NCBI RefSeq assembly: GCF_017591435.1
Contig: NC_059279.1
Location: forward strand, 3,185,001-3,249,000
Direction of reading: 5' to 3'
DNA from: Portunus trituberculatus
Lineage: Eukaryota > Arthropoda > Malacostraca > Decapoda > Portunidae
DNA: 64,000 nucleotides
Below the pieces are notes generated by a model. The model saw only the letters and a program-made list of their open reading frames with translations, ran no database searches and had not been told where the DNA came from. Shown here piece by piece: positions 1 through 12,205 of this stretch. A program made the position numbers and the translations under genes. Within the stretch, counting starts at the first letter, position 1; every line of letters begins with the position of its first letter.

Positions 1-469
1 AAATAGAAAAAAAATACACCCCAAAACACACCACACACACAAAACAACAACAACAACAACAACAAAAAAAAAAAAAAAAAACAATACATTCTAATACAAA
101 AATAGCCAAAAAAAAAAAAAAGAATACAAGAAAAAAGAAAAACAAGAAAAAAAAAAATAACATCTTAATAATCCTACGATACAAAACCCTTTACAGTACA
201 AAATAGGATCCGTCTCACCAGTACAGCTTGATCCTCACAAGTACCAGTAATACCCTTCCTTCCCTCCCTCCGGTGCGCCCAAACTCGAGGACAACGAGAG
301 TCTAACACGCCCGAGAAGGAAAGAAAAAATAAGTTAAGCTGGATTTTGCTCTTTCAGTTCCGACCCGAGGCTATTCCTGGGTGGCTAAGTTTGAGATAGT
401 TTATCCTTAGAGGGAGAGAGGGAGAGTGAGGGAAGAGAGAAGAGGGGAGAAGAGGTGAGAAGGCGAGGA

Positions 470-573
<104 letters not shown>

Positions 574-619
574 CTTATTAAAAGTTTCAAATTACTATTA
601 TTACTACTACTGATGCTAC

Positions 620-620
<1 letters not shown>

Positions 621-706
<86 letters not shown>
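621..706. repeat. (GA)n microsatellite
   Basis: About 43 GA units, separated from the previous block by 50 bp. Confidence 0.95.
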
Positions 707-707
<1 letters not shown>

Positions 708-804
708 AGGAAGGAGGGTGGTGGTGAAGGGAAGAAAGAGTATGACTAAGGATATAAAGCCGGAAAAACACACATAAACACAGATACTCTTACTCTTACT
801 CATT

Positions 805-806
<2 letters not shown>

Positions 807-890
<84 letters not shown>
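807..890. repeat. (CA)n microsatellite
   Basis: About 42 CA units. Confidence 0.95.
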
Positions 891-894
<4 letters not shown>

Positions 895-1050
895 GCAACG
901 AAGGTACTAAAATAACACAGGGACTAGAAACAACAGAGAAAAACAGAGTGAAAGAGAAATAGAGAAAAATATAAACTAGATACTATTACTAATTTACTCA
1001 AGATATGCGCATCTCTTGTTAACAACGCAAATACAAGACATAAAACAGAG

Positions 1051-1165
<115 letters not shown>

Positions 1166-1683
1166 TACACTTTTTCACACTGCACGATTTTAATGGATAG
1201 TAATAAACAATAAACTCACGAGATGGAGACGAAGAGAGGATAAAATACACTAGGTTTATAAACGCTAAACTAACACACACTTCATTTTAAGCACTCACCC
1301 TTCAGTAAAACAAATTAAAAACACAATCACGATTCATATAATACTAACAAAAGACACAAAGGTACAGAGACAGACAGACAGACATAAGGAGGACAAAATA
1401 GACGAGTTTTACCCCCACAAGACTCACTCGCTGAAACCTTCCAAATAACGATGATGATTTGGGAGCCGAAAAGATTCCCTTCCCTCACATTTTTTACCCC
1501 GCAAAGTTGAAGGAGCGGGAGAGAAATTACTATGATAATGTCTCACCTCTCGTCTTTCTTGATGGGGGAAGTTACTTGAAGGGAAGTGAAGGTAGAGTTG
1601 AAAGATAAGGTCGGATGTGACATACTAAGTGAGTTCTTGCTTTGCTCTTTGTGGAATTATGGTTACATGTAGGTGTGTTTAGA

Positions 1684-1925
<242 letters not shown>

Positions 1926-2396
1926 AAAGACAGGCAGACAGGCAGACAGACAGGTAGACAGACAGACAGACCAATAAAAAGAGATAAATTTATTTCATAA
2001 CTACAAGAAAATGTATATAATTTCTTAGTAATTCAGAAGTACAATAATCCTGGTTACTTATTACAGTTCTGGCATTCTCGTCCTCACTGCGCCGCTGACA
2101 AGTAAATTTATCATAGGAAATAACTAATGGACTTTCGTGGCCACAGCTCTCGCGGGAGATTATGGAGAAAAAAGTCGTATTCTTCAAATTAGCAGCGGGA
2201 GGAAAAATCATCACTGCATTAGGAAAGGGAAATAAGACGGTACTCTCAAGATCTTTTTGATATTGTCGAGTTTAGGGAGTGAGAAAGAAAACGAGTGGTA
2301 CATGGATAGAAAATGGAAAGTAGATACCGTGACTTCTTTTAAGAGGGAGGATTCAAGACATTTGTTCTTTAATTTTGGCTAGTTCTTTATTATTCT

Positions 2397-2608
2397 TTAA
2401 CCCTTTACTCTAGGACGCATTTTTTACCTTGATATTTGAGTATGATTAAACGATTTTATTTAAATTAGCAAGGGTCTATGGAGGTCAGAAGATAAATGGC
2501 CACAGTCTTCACTCTTCTAATTCCCATATATGTTTCTAAAGCTGTATGAAATCACCAAAAACTAAGCAGAATGAATACAAAAACGTGTCATGGTACTCAA
2601 GGGGTTAA
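2397..2608 (-). mobile_element. Family A MITE (TTAA-bounded), copy 1
   Basis: About 212 bp running from TTAACCCTTTACTC to GTACTCAAGGGGTTAA; termini are inverted copies of TTAACCCCTTCAGTAC. TTAA ends followed by CCC are typical of piggyBac-type elements. No coding capacity. Confidence 0.7.
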
Positions 2609-3099
2609 GGGAACCAGCATTTCAAGTGGGCCTTTTGTTTTTATACTTTGTTGTGCTTGACTGGTTTCCCTCCTACATAAAAAAACAAAACATAACGAGT
2701 ATATTTTCAAGCACTTTTTAATATTGAAGAGTTTAGGAAGTTAGAAAGAAAACGAGGGAAACATGGACAAAAATGAGATAAAAGATAACAATGACATCTT
2801 ATTACTATTACTTATTCTCTTACTTAAGTTTCACGTCGCACAGAGAGATAAGAGAGACTGGCTTTAAGATTCTAGTGTCATTTTCAAGAAAGAAGAAGAC
2901 TGTCTGTGTGGTGAGAATGGTGCACTCGCCTCGTGATTAATGAATGGCTTCGTGTGATAAGCAAGTAATGGTGATGAAGGACACGGAACGACTCACGAAT
3001 TAAAAAAAAGTGTAGAAAAAAAATAAAAGGTAATTAAGAAACAAAAGCTAATTTATAACTTGTGTATATTTAGTTACTTTTTATAAATTTGTGGTATTT

Positions 3100-3560
3100 T
3101 GAGGAGAAGACAGAAGGGAAAAGGAAAAATAGGAGAATGGAAGAGGAGGAGATGAGAGGAAGGAAAGGGCGAAGAAGAGGGAAGGAGGACATGAAGCTAA
3201 GAGAGAAGAAAGGAAAGAAAGAGAGGAAGTAAGAGGGAAAGAGGAAAAACGAGAATAGAAGAAGAGGAGACGAGAACAGGGAAAGGGCAAAGAAGGAGGA
3301 AGGAAGAGAGGAAGCAAAGAGGGAAGAAAGGAAAAGGAGAGGAAGGAAGAAGGAAGAGGAAAAAGGAAAATAGAAGAGAGGAAGATAAGAAGGAAAAGGG
3401 GGAAGAAGAAGTAAGGAAGAGAGGAAGCAAAGAAGGAAGAAAGAAAAAAGAGAGGAAGAAGATGGGAAGAGGAAAAACGAGAATGGAAGAGAAAATGAGA
3501 AGGGAAAGATAAGATGAGAAGGAAGAGGGAAAGAAGTAGAATTTAAGGAGAGGGAAAAGA
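3100..3560 (+). repeat. Purine-rich (G+A) tract
   Basis: About 450 bp almost entirely A and G on the plus strand, with imperfect AGGAAGA-type units. No coding evidence. Confidence 0.85.
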
Positions 3561-3991
3561 TAATATAGATGAGCTGGTGAAAATCTGGGAAAATTGCGGA
3601 AATAGATTAAAATAAAAAAAACATTAAAAAGTAGAAACACGAAACAAAATGAATAAGCAACTTTTTTTTTCAATTACTGATCATGACTAAACGGAAATTA
3701 AACATTAGTGCAATTCAGAAAAAAAAAATAGTTGAAATAAGTGAATAATTGTGAAGTGAGCTTGTAAAATAATCACTTTTAATCAGAACAAAACAGAACG
3801 AAATTGGATGAAAAATATGACAAAAACTGCAAACGAGAAACGAAAAGTCAAGTAAGAAAAAAGACTAATAGAGAAACTGAAGCAAAATGAAAAGAAAACG
3901 TAGAAAAGGCAGAAAAAAAAGATGAAAGGGAAATAAAGAAAAATGAGAGAAAGAAAAACTCAAACACTCCAATATATAGAAACCAGAACCT

Positions 3992-3992
<1 letters not shown>

Positions 3993-4042
<50 letters not shown>
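3993..4042. repeat. (CA)n microsatellite
   Basis: About 25 CA units. Confidence 0.95.
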
Positions 4043-4044
<2 letters not shown>

Positions 4045-4200
4045 GCATCCCTTGAGGAGTGAAATTCAGCGTCCCTTGAACTTAATCTCTCAAAACGTGC
4101 GAATATAGAATTTATGACAAAAAAAAAAAAAAAAAACTTACCTCAGAGAAGCAGACGAAGAATTTTTGAGCTGAGAGGGCGAGGTGAGGAGGCGATGATG

Positions 4201-4252
4201 GCGGTAGTGGTGGTGGTGGTGGTGGTGGTGTGGTGGTGGTGGTGGTGGTGGA
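4201..4252. repeat. (GGT)n microsatellite
   Basis: About 16 GGT/GTG units with one interruption. Confidence 0.9.
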
Positions 4253-4612
4253 GGAGTTTTGTATTACCGCAAAATCCACATCAGGGAAGCTAGAAATTTA
4301 TGGGACCTGTGGATATGTGGATGAGTTGATGTGGCGGTGGTGTAATGGAATGTTGTGGATATTTTGTGGTGTTTGGGTAGTTTGAAAGGAATTCTGTACT
4401 CGTAAATATGTGCACTTGGTTGTGGTGTGGTGTTATTGTAGTGGTGATGTAATAGAATGTTTAGGATACTAATTCAGTGGTGTTTGGGTAGTTTCAACGC
4501 TGTTCTGTTCTCGTGGTGCAAAACCCGGCTAATAATTTCGGTGCCCTTTAAAAACAGATGTAGTTGAAATCAGACGTGTTTTAAGCGTGTTTCTAAGGTT
4601 TTAGTGACTGTA

Positions 4613-4823
4613 TTAACCTCAGTACCAGGACGCGTTTCCATATTCATTCTGCTTACTATCTGGTGATTTTATACAGCTTCAGAAACTCATGTGTGGGATT
4701 AGGATAATGAAGACTGTGGCCATTAATCTTCTGACATCCAAAACCCTTCCTAATGTCAATAAAATAGTCTAATCGTACACAAATCTCATGGAAAAAAATG
4801 CGTCCTAATACTGAAGCGGTTAA
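4613..4823 (+). mobile_element. Family A MITE, copy 2
   Basis: TTAACCTCAGTACCAGGACGC to ATACTGAAGCGGTTAA with the shared interior (CTTCTGACATCC, AATAAAATAGTCTAATCG). Confidence 0.75.
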
Positions 4824-5099
4824 GATATGGTGTTGATTTCCCAATGTCACTGTTGTGGTACCTGTCCTTTTCTTTTCCCTTTTTTTTATGCCGCAGTGTC
4901 TCTGGCTTCAGGAAAAAAAAAATCTAAAGACACACTGAAGTCGCCACTCAAGAAGAAAGTCCTCAAAATTTACACTGTGACGTGTTTTGGTAAGGCGCTG
5001 GAGTGAGGCTGAGGCAATGCTGTGATACTTTGCTGTGGTGCTGCTGTGTTAGTAATGCTAGCAGTGGTGTTTTGGACTGATGCATGGAGGAAATTCAAC

Positions 5100-5935
5100 A
5101 AACACATCTTTTCCCACCCAAAAATAAATAAGAGAATATAGGAAAAAGACGAGAAAAGAGAGAAAATATAAAAGAGATTAATAAAGCACTCTACAGGAAA
5201 AAAATTTACACGTATACTTTCTTAATTCAATAAAAAGAAAACCGAAAAGAAGAAACAGAAAACAGAAAGTAGAAAAAGAGAAAAGAAAAAGAGAGAAAAT
5301 ACAAAATAAATAAATAAACCGCTCTATAAAAACAAACTCAATTTACACGTGTATTGTCTAAAATCAACAAAAGATAACAGAAAAAAGAAGAAGACAAGAA
5401 GAGAGAAAAAAGACAAGAAAAGAAAATATGTGAAAGAAGACAAGAAAAAGAGAAAATAAAAACGAAATCAGTAAACAACTCTAAAAAAAAACAAAATTAA
5501 TTTACGTATATATTTTCTCAAAACAACAGAAAATAAAAAAAAGATAAGAAAAATAGAAAAAAATATATGAAAGAAGACAAGAAAAGAGAGAAAATATGAA
5601 AGAAAACAGTAAACCAATCTAAAAAAAAACAAACTTAAATTAAACATATATTTTCTCAAATCAACAAAAAATCAACAGAAAATAAAAAAAAAACAAGAAA
5701 AATAGAAACAAAATATGAAAGAAGACAAGAAAAAGAAAGAAAATATGAAAGAAATCAGTAAACCACTCTAAAACAAACAAACTTAACTTAAACATATATA
5801 TTGTCAAAACAACAACAAAAAAATAAGAGAAAAAAAACAGAATATAGAAAAAGAAGACAAGAAGAAGACAGAAAATATATAAAACAAAATCAGTAAACCA
5901 TTCCACGAGGACAAACTTTACACGTATATTTTTCC
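5100..5935. repeat. Tandem array, about 140-bp unit
   Basis: A/G-rich units recur with the landmark AAACCACTCTAAAA followed by TTAATTTACACGTATATTTTCTC, at about 5185, 5318, 5474, 5612, 5760 and 5896. Six diverged copies. Confidence 0.75.
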
Positions 5936-6290
5936 TCCCCGCAAGACAGGAGAGGAGAGCTTTGAATTAGCCATGTGTATGCAAGTGTCGGGCAGTTTGT
6001 CGCGGAGTTTTGTACGCAGATCTGACTGACTAGGAGGGTGGAGCTGTTTTCACTTTATTCCTCTAAAGCTGTAGTTTATTTTTGGGGTTTATTTTTGTCT
6101 CTTTTATTTTCAAGAGGAACTCAATAAAGAAATAAGAAAATAAGTAAATAAATCATAAGCAAAAGAGAAAGACAGAGAGATAGACAGAAACAGACAGACA
6201 GCCAGACACACACACACACAAACACACACACACGCACACACAGACACACACACACACTCAAATCAAATGAACGTGCAGGCAATATACAAT

Positions 6291-6292
<2 letters not shown>

Positions 6293-6380
<88 letters not shown>
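6293..6380. repeat. (GA)n microsatellite
   Basis: About 44 GA units, preceded by a broken CA repeat. Confidence 0.95.
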
Positions 6381-6382
<2 letters not shown>

Positions 6383-7060
6383 ATTTTCCATGTACCTAAC
6401 AACGAAACAACCACACATTTCCCTGAACACCAAAACACCACAAAAAAAAGAGAAATAAAAAAAAGGCAAAATAAAAACAGCACAGTGACGCCCCAAGAGA
6501 GACACAAGCGACACATTAACACAATTTTGCAGCTCCAATAATGAAAACCAATTAACGTCACTCCTCCCACAGGCTTCCCTACAGCACCGCCTTCTACAGG
6601 AGCGTGAAGGAGGGAGAAACAGCCCAGGACGTCACAGCATCACGGTAAAACACATATGGACGCGACACAGCACACCAGCACACGTCACAGCACAGGTAAC
6701 ACTCACACAGGTAACACACACAGGTAAACACGCAGCACCACCCCGACAGGTAGGAAGAAAACGGAATCTACAGGTGCTTCTTTCAATCCTACACATTCAG
6801 CAATTGTTTCTACCTTGCAAGATATTTTTTTTCCGTGAGTATTGCAACTTTTTGGTGTCTCGGGTCGCTGCACTGATATTTCGAGTGTTTTCGGCAAGTT
6901 TTGTGGTAAATATCGTTAAATTATTCACTTTAACATGCGGTATCGACTCGGAACATAGCACATGGTTAGGTGGACAGTAAGCCACAACACAGCGCCACCC
7001 ATTCACCTCCTGTCCTCACTACGGCCCGGGAAGGAGTGTGGCCGTCCGTCGCTCTGCCCT

Positions 7061-7070
7061 CCTATTTATA
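7061..7070 (-). promoter_or_regulatory. Possible TATA box
   Basis: On the minus strand GGGTATAAATAGG lies in a GC-rich stretch, a good match to a metazoan TATA element. No gene could be attached to it with confidence; a short ATG-started frame follows about 60 bp downstream. Confidence 0.25.
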
Positions 7071-7434
7071 CCCTGGCCTCCCCTCGCTCCTGTTGCCGCT
7101 TCTTGGGTTGTTTTGCAATACGGCTCAACACACTAATGAGGTTAAATTTGGACAAAGGGATAACACGATGCATGACAAGCTGTGATGACGTTAATGCGCT
7201 ATATCAGGCATCGCATTTTATGGTTGAAAAACAGGCAGTCGCGTGGGATCCAGAGCGGTGACAGCTGGCCAGACCTCAGCCTTACCAGTCGATTTCGTGG
7301 TGCCTCGTCCCGCCTGGCAGCCTCGTCTCTTTTAGTGCCTTCAGCGGAAACCTATATCTTATAATCTCGTGTTACTCAAGTTTCTCTCCCGATATCCGCT
7401 ATAAAGGCAGTTAATCATTCATGTTTGTTCACAT

Positions 7435-7572
7435 TTAACCCCTTCAGTACCATGACGCTTTCCCATATTCATTCTGCTTACTATTTGGTGATTTTATATA
7501 GCTTCAGAAACTCATGTGGGAGATTAGAATAGTGAAGACTGTGGCCATTAATTTTTTAAGCTCCATAGACAT
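7435..7572 (+). mobile_element. Family A MITE, copy 3, 3' truncated
   Basis: Starts TTAACCCCTTCAGTACCATG but stops at the CTCCATAGACA segment, where the next copy begins. The missing right end suggests replacement or insertion by copy 4. Confidence 0.65.
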
Positions 7573-7789
7573 TTAATCCCTCAAGTACTATGACGCTTTT
7601 CCATATTCATTATGTTTACTATTTGATGATTTTATACAGCTTCCGAAACTCATGTGGGAGATTAAAATAGTAACTACTCTGGACATTAATCTTCTGTCCT
7701 CCATAGACCCACAATAGTAGTGTCAATAAAATGATCTAGTCGTACACAAAGCTCAAGGTAAAAATGTGTGTCGGTATTGAAGTGGTTAA
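7573..7789 (+). mobile_element. Family A MITE, copy 4
   Basis: TTAATCCCTCAAGTACTATG to GTATTGAAGTGGTTAA, directly following the truncated copy 3 in the same orientation. Confidence 0.7.
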
Positions 7790-8589
7790 TATTTCGTAAA
7801 CACAAATTATATATACACCTTTGTACATCGTATCTTATGACAAAATTGAGTCTGTTATGAAAGCAGAGAGCAAGTCACTAATACTTGTTCTATTTCACTT
7901 ACATATTACGTGAGTACAACTTGAGTACACGCTTTCTAAAACTGTATCCCCTATGAAAAAAAAGTAAGATTAACCTTTTATGAAGACAGAAAATACATTA
8001 ATATTAGGTAAACACAACCAATATTCTCTTTTTTTCTTTAACTCCTTACGAAACAATTGAGTCTAATTAATGAACAGCTTTCGTTAGCTAAAAGAAAATG
8101 GAATATCTCTATTGACTGAAGGTACAACTCACTTATTAAGAGGAGAGGCCGTCATCTTACAATTTCACACGGAGCTCATCGTAGGCAGACGCAGAGCACG
8201 TAAAATAGTGTCTGTTTAATTAACATCTCGAGGGAGGTGGTCGTTAGCGTCGTAATTATTAGTTTGAACACCATTAAGATGTCAGGAGGGGCGAGGCGCG
8301 TCAGGTGGGGAGGGAAGGGCCGCCTCGCCCTCAGTTATACAAAGCAAGGCGAGGGGCCCACTGACGCTGCCTTTGTGTTTGCCCAAGGAGAGAAAATCGA
8401 TGAGAAAAAATAAAGAATTACGGTACAGGCTGGCAAGAATTTTTTTCTCTATTTTCTCTTTATCTTTTATTTACTTACCACGAGAATTCTTGCCTGCTGT
8501 TGAAGAATATGAAGAGTATAGTGGAAGTTTACTGCGCTATAACGATCTAGCTATTAGCAGACTTATAGTGCTGATAAGTAATGTGGTGT

Positions 8590-8667
<78 letters not shown>
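8590..8667. repeat. (GA)n microsatellite
   Basis: About 39 GA units. Confidence 0.95.
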
Positions 8668-8670
<3 letters not shown>

Positions 8671-8779
8671 GCGAAATGAAGCGTTTATTGTACGTCCATT
8701 TTTTTTATACCAGACTTGTAAAAAGAATATTAGAAAAAGTCGAAAAAGCGCCACAAACCAAACACTTCCGCACACTAAC

Positions 8780-8922
8780 CTCTCTTCCCTCAGTTTCAGC
8801 CTCGTCTCCTCGTCACGCACCGCCCAGCCTTCCTGACACACAGGGATCATCTCGCTCGAGCGGAACGAGCCAGACACTCGCCAGTCTGTCAGTCTTGGCC
8901 GCCCCTTGCTCTGCGCCGCCAT
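8780..8922 (-). CDS. Candidate first coding exon of another gene
   Basis: An ATG in strong context (GACAAATGG) opens 47 codons plus two bases, MAAQSKGRPRLTDWRVSGSF ... RLKLREE, ending at GAGAG|GTTAGT. The exon is GC-rich at third positions and sits in a GC-rich island with a CCAAT motif just upstream. I do not recognise the protein. A possible next exon is 7286-7328 (AG|AGACGAGG to CGACTG|GTAAGG), which would continue in phase with 15 charged residues. Confidence 0.4.
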
Positions 8923-9153
8923 TTGTCACCCACAGACCGGCTGACTCCCAGCGGAGCGCAGCCCACCAATACATTGAACTAGCAGTACATTTTGGTGAGA
9001 AATATGAAAATCATTCGTTACTGATCACATGGATAAATCGGTTACATTTTGCTCTTTCCTACACAGAATCATGCATCTGATGGCAAAATGCCGCACCTTG
9101 TAAGATAACTAAATATGGACAGACGAATGCAGAGAAATCAAAAGACAAAGGAG

Positions 9154-10119
9154 TCACACTGTGCGACTCTTCCGCAGCTTGAGGCGAAACACTCTCTCCT
9201 TGACATGGAAGTAGAGATAACTAGAGGCAAAGTCCAGGACGCACCTGTACCGCGACAACATCTCCTTCCCGAGAACAAAGTCAAAGGTGTCGGTGCCAGC
9301 CACGCGCACGAAGCTGCTGGTCACCGCCACACCCTCGGCCAGCACGACCGTCACGCAGCGAGGAACCCGCGGCAGGCACAGCTGTGTGTGCAGGCACCGC
9401 GGCGAGACGTAGAAGGAAGTGGCGCCAGTGTCCACGTGTACGCTCATCTTCTTGCTGCGCAGCGAGGTGCGCCGAAAATTCACGTCCATCACATACTGGG
9501 AGTCGCCTCCCTTCTTGGGCGCCCACTTAGGCTTCCTGCTGGGGAAGTGCAACGTGCACGCTGTATCACTGAATTCCTGCACAGCCCCAGCCTGGCGCAG
9601 CGTGGCGTTATCGAGAAGGATTCCTGGCAGGGTGGACACCATGTTCTGTGGTAGCACTAAAAAAGTGCACCGCAGAGCCACGCCGCCAGCCAGGTGCACC
9701 TCCACGTTCTCCACCACCTTGAGGGTGTGGCGCACTTTGGTGGTCCACAACTGCAGCTCGTAGCTCTTCACGAAGGACACTTTTTCCAGCAGGCCCAGCT
9801 TGTCAGCCACGCGGTGTGCTATCATGGCGGATGTGGTGCCGCAGTCCACGTACATGTCACACAAGTGGCCGTTGATGCGGGCGGGCAGAGAATTATGGTT
9901 ACTGAGAGGAACAGTGACCCAGCTCTTCAAGGAGGGGACGCCGCACTCCACTGCTTGAGGCACAGGGAAGAGCAACACCTCGCCGTAGCCTGAGTGCAGA
10001 GCTTGGACGCTGTTCTGAGTCTCGTCTCGGTCGCCATCCTTCACTCTGCAGCACAGCCTGCGGCGTGCCTTGCTCCGGCCTCCGTGGAGCACCCGCCCGC
10101 CTCTCTTGCGATACACCAT
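9154..10119 (-). CDS. Single-chain tandem retropepsin-like aspartic protease
   Basis: An intact 321-codon frame. Residues 1-30 are Arg/Lys-rich. The first retropepsin-like lobe spans about 66-192: INGHLCDMYVDCGTTS puts the candidate catalytic Asp at 92, and GILLDNATLRQAGAV near 166-180 matches the end motif. The second lobe spans about 208-316, with HVDTGATS (Asp 230), a VVLAEGVAV flap-like strand and FVLGKEMLSRYRCVLDF. Retropepsins normally act as homodimers with one D-T/S-G-A per chain; here two lobes lie on one chain, as in pepsins. DCGTT in lobe 1 is unusual, so activity is uncertain. The start ATG has G at -3 and +4 and an in-frame TAA 6 nt upstream. No reverse transcriptase, integrase or LTR is visible nearby, suggesting a domesticated retroelement gene (inference). 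Confidence 0.75.
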   Translation of the reverse strand: MVYRKRGGRVLHGGRSKARRRLCCRVKDGDRDETQNSVQALHSGYGEVLLFPVPQAVECGVPSLKSWVTVPLSNHNSLPARINGHLCDMYVDCGTTSAMIAHRVADKLGLLEKVSFVKSYELQLWTTKVRHTLKVVENVEVHLAGGVALRCTFLVLPQNMVSTLPGILLDNATLRQAGAVQEFSDTACTLHFPSRKPKWAPKKGGDSQYVMDVNFRRTSLRSKKMSVHVDTGATSFYVSPRCLHTQLCLPRVPRCVTVVLAEGVAVTSSFVRVAGTDTFDFVLGKEMLSRYRCVLDFASSYLYFHVKERVFRLKLRKSRTV

Positions 10120-10332
10120 TCCTTATTTATTCACAGAAGATTAAAAATGTGAACCAAGCACACTGACATGAGTGTCACACACTTATGAGTCAAAACCGTG
10201 CGTAAAGAAATCTCTTGCACGCAGAAACAACGAGAAAGCGAATCCCGCGAAGCGCCATCCCATGACGCACCGAGTCCCAAGTCCCATCCCGGTGACTCCA
10301 TACACACACACACACACACACACATAACTCAC

Positions 10333-10395
10333 CTTAATCAGAAGGACTCCCCAGCCAGGCATCACAGCTCCTGTCAGTCTTATAATGACGTTCAT
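10333..10395 (-). CDS. Possible small upstream exon
   Basis: ATG followed by 20 codons (MNVIIRLTGAVMPGWGVLLI K) up to AAG|GTGAGT, with a (GT)n repeat just inside the intron. It lies upstream of the aspartic protease frame on the same strand, but no in-phase acceptor with a good pyrimidine tract joins the two, so the link is speculative. Confidence 0.25.
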
Positions 10396-10485
10396 CCTGC
10401 ACAGTAGTTATCTAACTGTAGTGAAGACAGTGAATGTCAGACAAAAGAAGAGACACTGACGCTCCCTTACTCTCACGCTCCTCAG

Positions 10486-10530
10486 AAACAACTGAACTGC
10501 GCAGGCGAGCTGAGGCGATACTGCGCAGGA
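10486..10530. promoter_or_regulatory. Possible promoter motif pair upstream of protease gene
   Basis: Two CTGCGCAGG elements lie within 30 bp, resembling half-sites of the NRF1-type GCGCA motif, about 380 bp upstream of the protease start. Promoter function is inference. Confidence 0.2.
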
Positions 10531-10583
10531 AAACAAGTATGGGAACTTGAATTCAGGAAGGACTTAAGTGAACATAAGCACAT

Positions 10584-10667
<84 letters not shown>
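10584..10667. repeat. (GA)n microsatellite
   Basis: About 41 GA units. Confidence 0.95.
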
Positions 10668-10669
<2 letters not shown>

Positions 10670-11800
10670 TTTTGCGGTCTCTTTCTCACTAGGGGCAAGG
10701 CCTTACTTGAAACGATAGCGTCTTAGAATACATCCTGTGCTGAGAGAGAGCCAAGTTTCTCCCTGTGGACGCAGTGTTAGGGTGACAGGGTTGTGAATCA
10801 ATCCAGAACAAATCATCATTATTTCTATTTCATAAAATGTACATCATCCCTCCGTGTACCTTACCTTTGGGTCTTGTTGCAGGTGGATCAACTAGAAAAA
10901 CACTAACTAACCTAAAAAAGTCTTCGAAGCACATTAATTTCACGATTTTTATCTGCACACACTCCACCTTTAATGGCACAAGCAAGATTAGGATTTCTTA
11001 CAACTAACCTTAGAGTAGTCAGTATATCTAACAATTTTTTCATAATACAGGAGCAAAATGTTATGGTAGTAGACAATAACTTAAGGTCTATCTATATATC
11101 CTATTACATACATATACACACGGCTTTACTGAAGAGGAGGGACACCACACAAGTGAACCTGCATTCCCACGGCAAAGGGAAGACTGAACACAGGTAGGAG
11201 GGCAGACTACAACGTGGGAACCAGCGCCACCTGTTCTTTCCACCTCCTTTACTATAGTCTATGTATATACAAGTACACGCTGCAGGGTATTGTCGCCTAC
11301 ATTAAAAATTACATTGTTTTTCTGGTCGGGGTTTGTAGATTGACAGATTTTTATTAAAGGGTGAAGAATAATGAAGTTCTGGTAATCGATATGATGTGAA
11401 AAATGCACCTTTTTGTTTCACTCACTGAAGGCTGTTGTCGATAGGAACGCTTCTCTGGTTATCCTGGAGCTTATAAGTAAAATATCACTCAGTTTCCTGT
11501 ATTAACGACTGACTAAAGTAACAGTAGTGGCGATAAATAGCGTCGACTACTTACACCACGAGACACTCAGTATTTCACATCTCTGGCAGTATTACATTGA
11601 GACAGAATGCTTAAAGAAGTAATATCAGGACTGCATATCTTTCTGATTATTGAGGGACTTGGCTATTATAGAAATAACTTTAGCCTTCCAACCTCAAAAC
11701 ACTTTAGCTTAATTTCACGACAAAATATAACTCAAGTCTACACAAGCAAGGGGTCAGCAGTGAAACCAACGCACTGAATTAATCGACACCTTATCTAATC

Positions 11801-11826
11801 TAACCTAACCTAACCTAACCTAAACC
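11801..11826 (+). repeat. Short telomere-like (CCTAA) tract
   Basis: About four and a half TAACC units, the complement of the arthropod TTAGG telomere repeat. Too short to be a telomere. Confidence 0.6.
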
Positions 11827-11989
11827 GCAAATGAAAGCGCTAGTGCTATTTCGGTATCATCCCTTCTCGCCACAAAACACAGCAATAAGGTGACCCACTG
11901 ACGCACACACTAGATGGAGGAAGGTAAACGTTTAGTCGCTGTTTGTTGTGGTGTAATATTGCGCGTGCTTGCCTCACTATCTCATCTAT

Positions 11990-12205
11990 AGCCGGTATTC
12001 TGTAAGGTTTTGCTCCCACCACTGCTTACAAAGGCCACAGAGATGATTAGCCGGCTTCTCAAGAGTGTTTTTTCCTGTTGATGATGTAGAACTCTTGTTA
12101 ATCTGTCACTAGAATTGGAAAAAAAAGCACTCGTAAAACTCGTGTAGCTTCAACTTTATAGAGGCTTTTGAAAGTAGGTGCGGCCAAAAGCGTTTCAGTA
12201 TACCG
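11990..12205 (+). mobile_element. Family B inverted-repeat element, copy 1
   Basis: Shared core AAGGCCACAGAGATGATTAGCCGG and ends resembling ATTCTGAAACGCTTTGCT / AAAGCGTTTCAGTATACC. About 205 bp, no coding capacity. Confidence 0.6.

Noticed and set aside
6797..7006. 69-codon minus-strand frame downstream of the TATA-like motif
   Set aside because: It starts with GTG rather than ATG, shows no family motif and has AT-rich codon use; the nearest real ATG gives only 25 codons.
10183..10395. 70-codon frame starting MNVIIRL as an independent gene
   Set aside because: The second half is (GT)n; only the first 21 codons to the GTGAGT donor are plausible as an exon.
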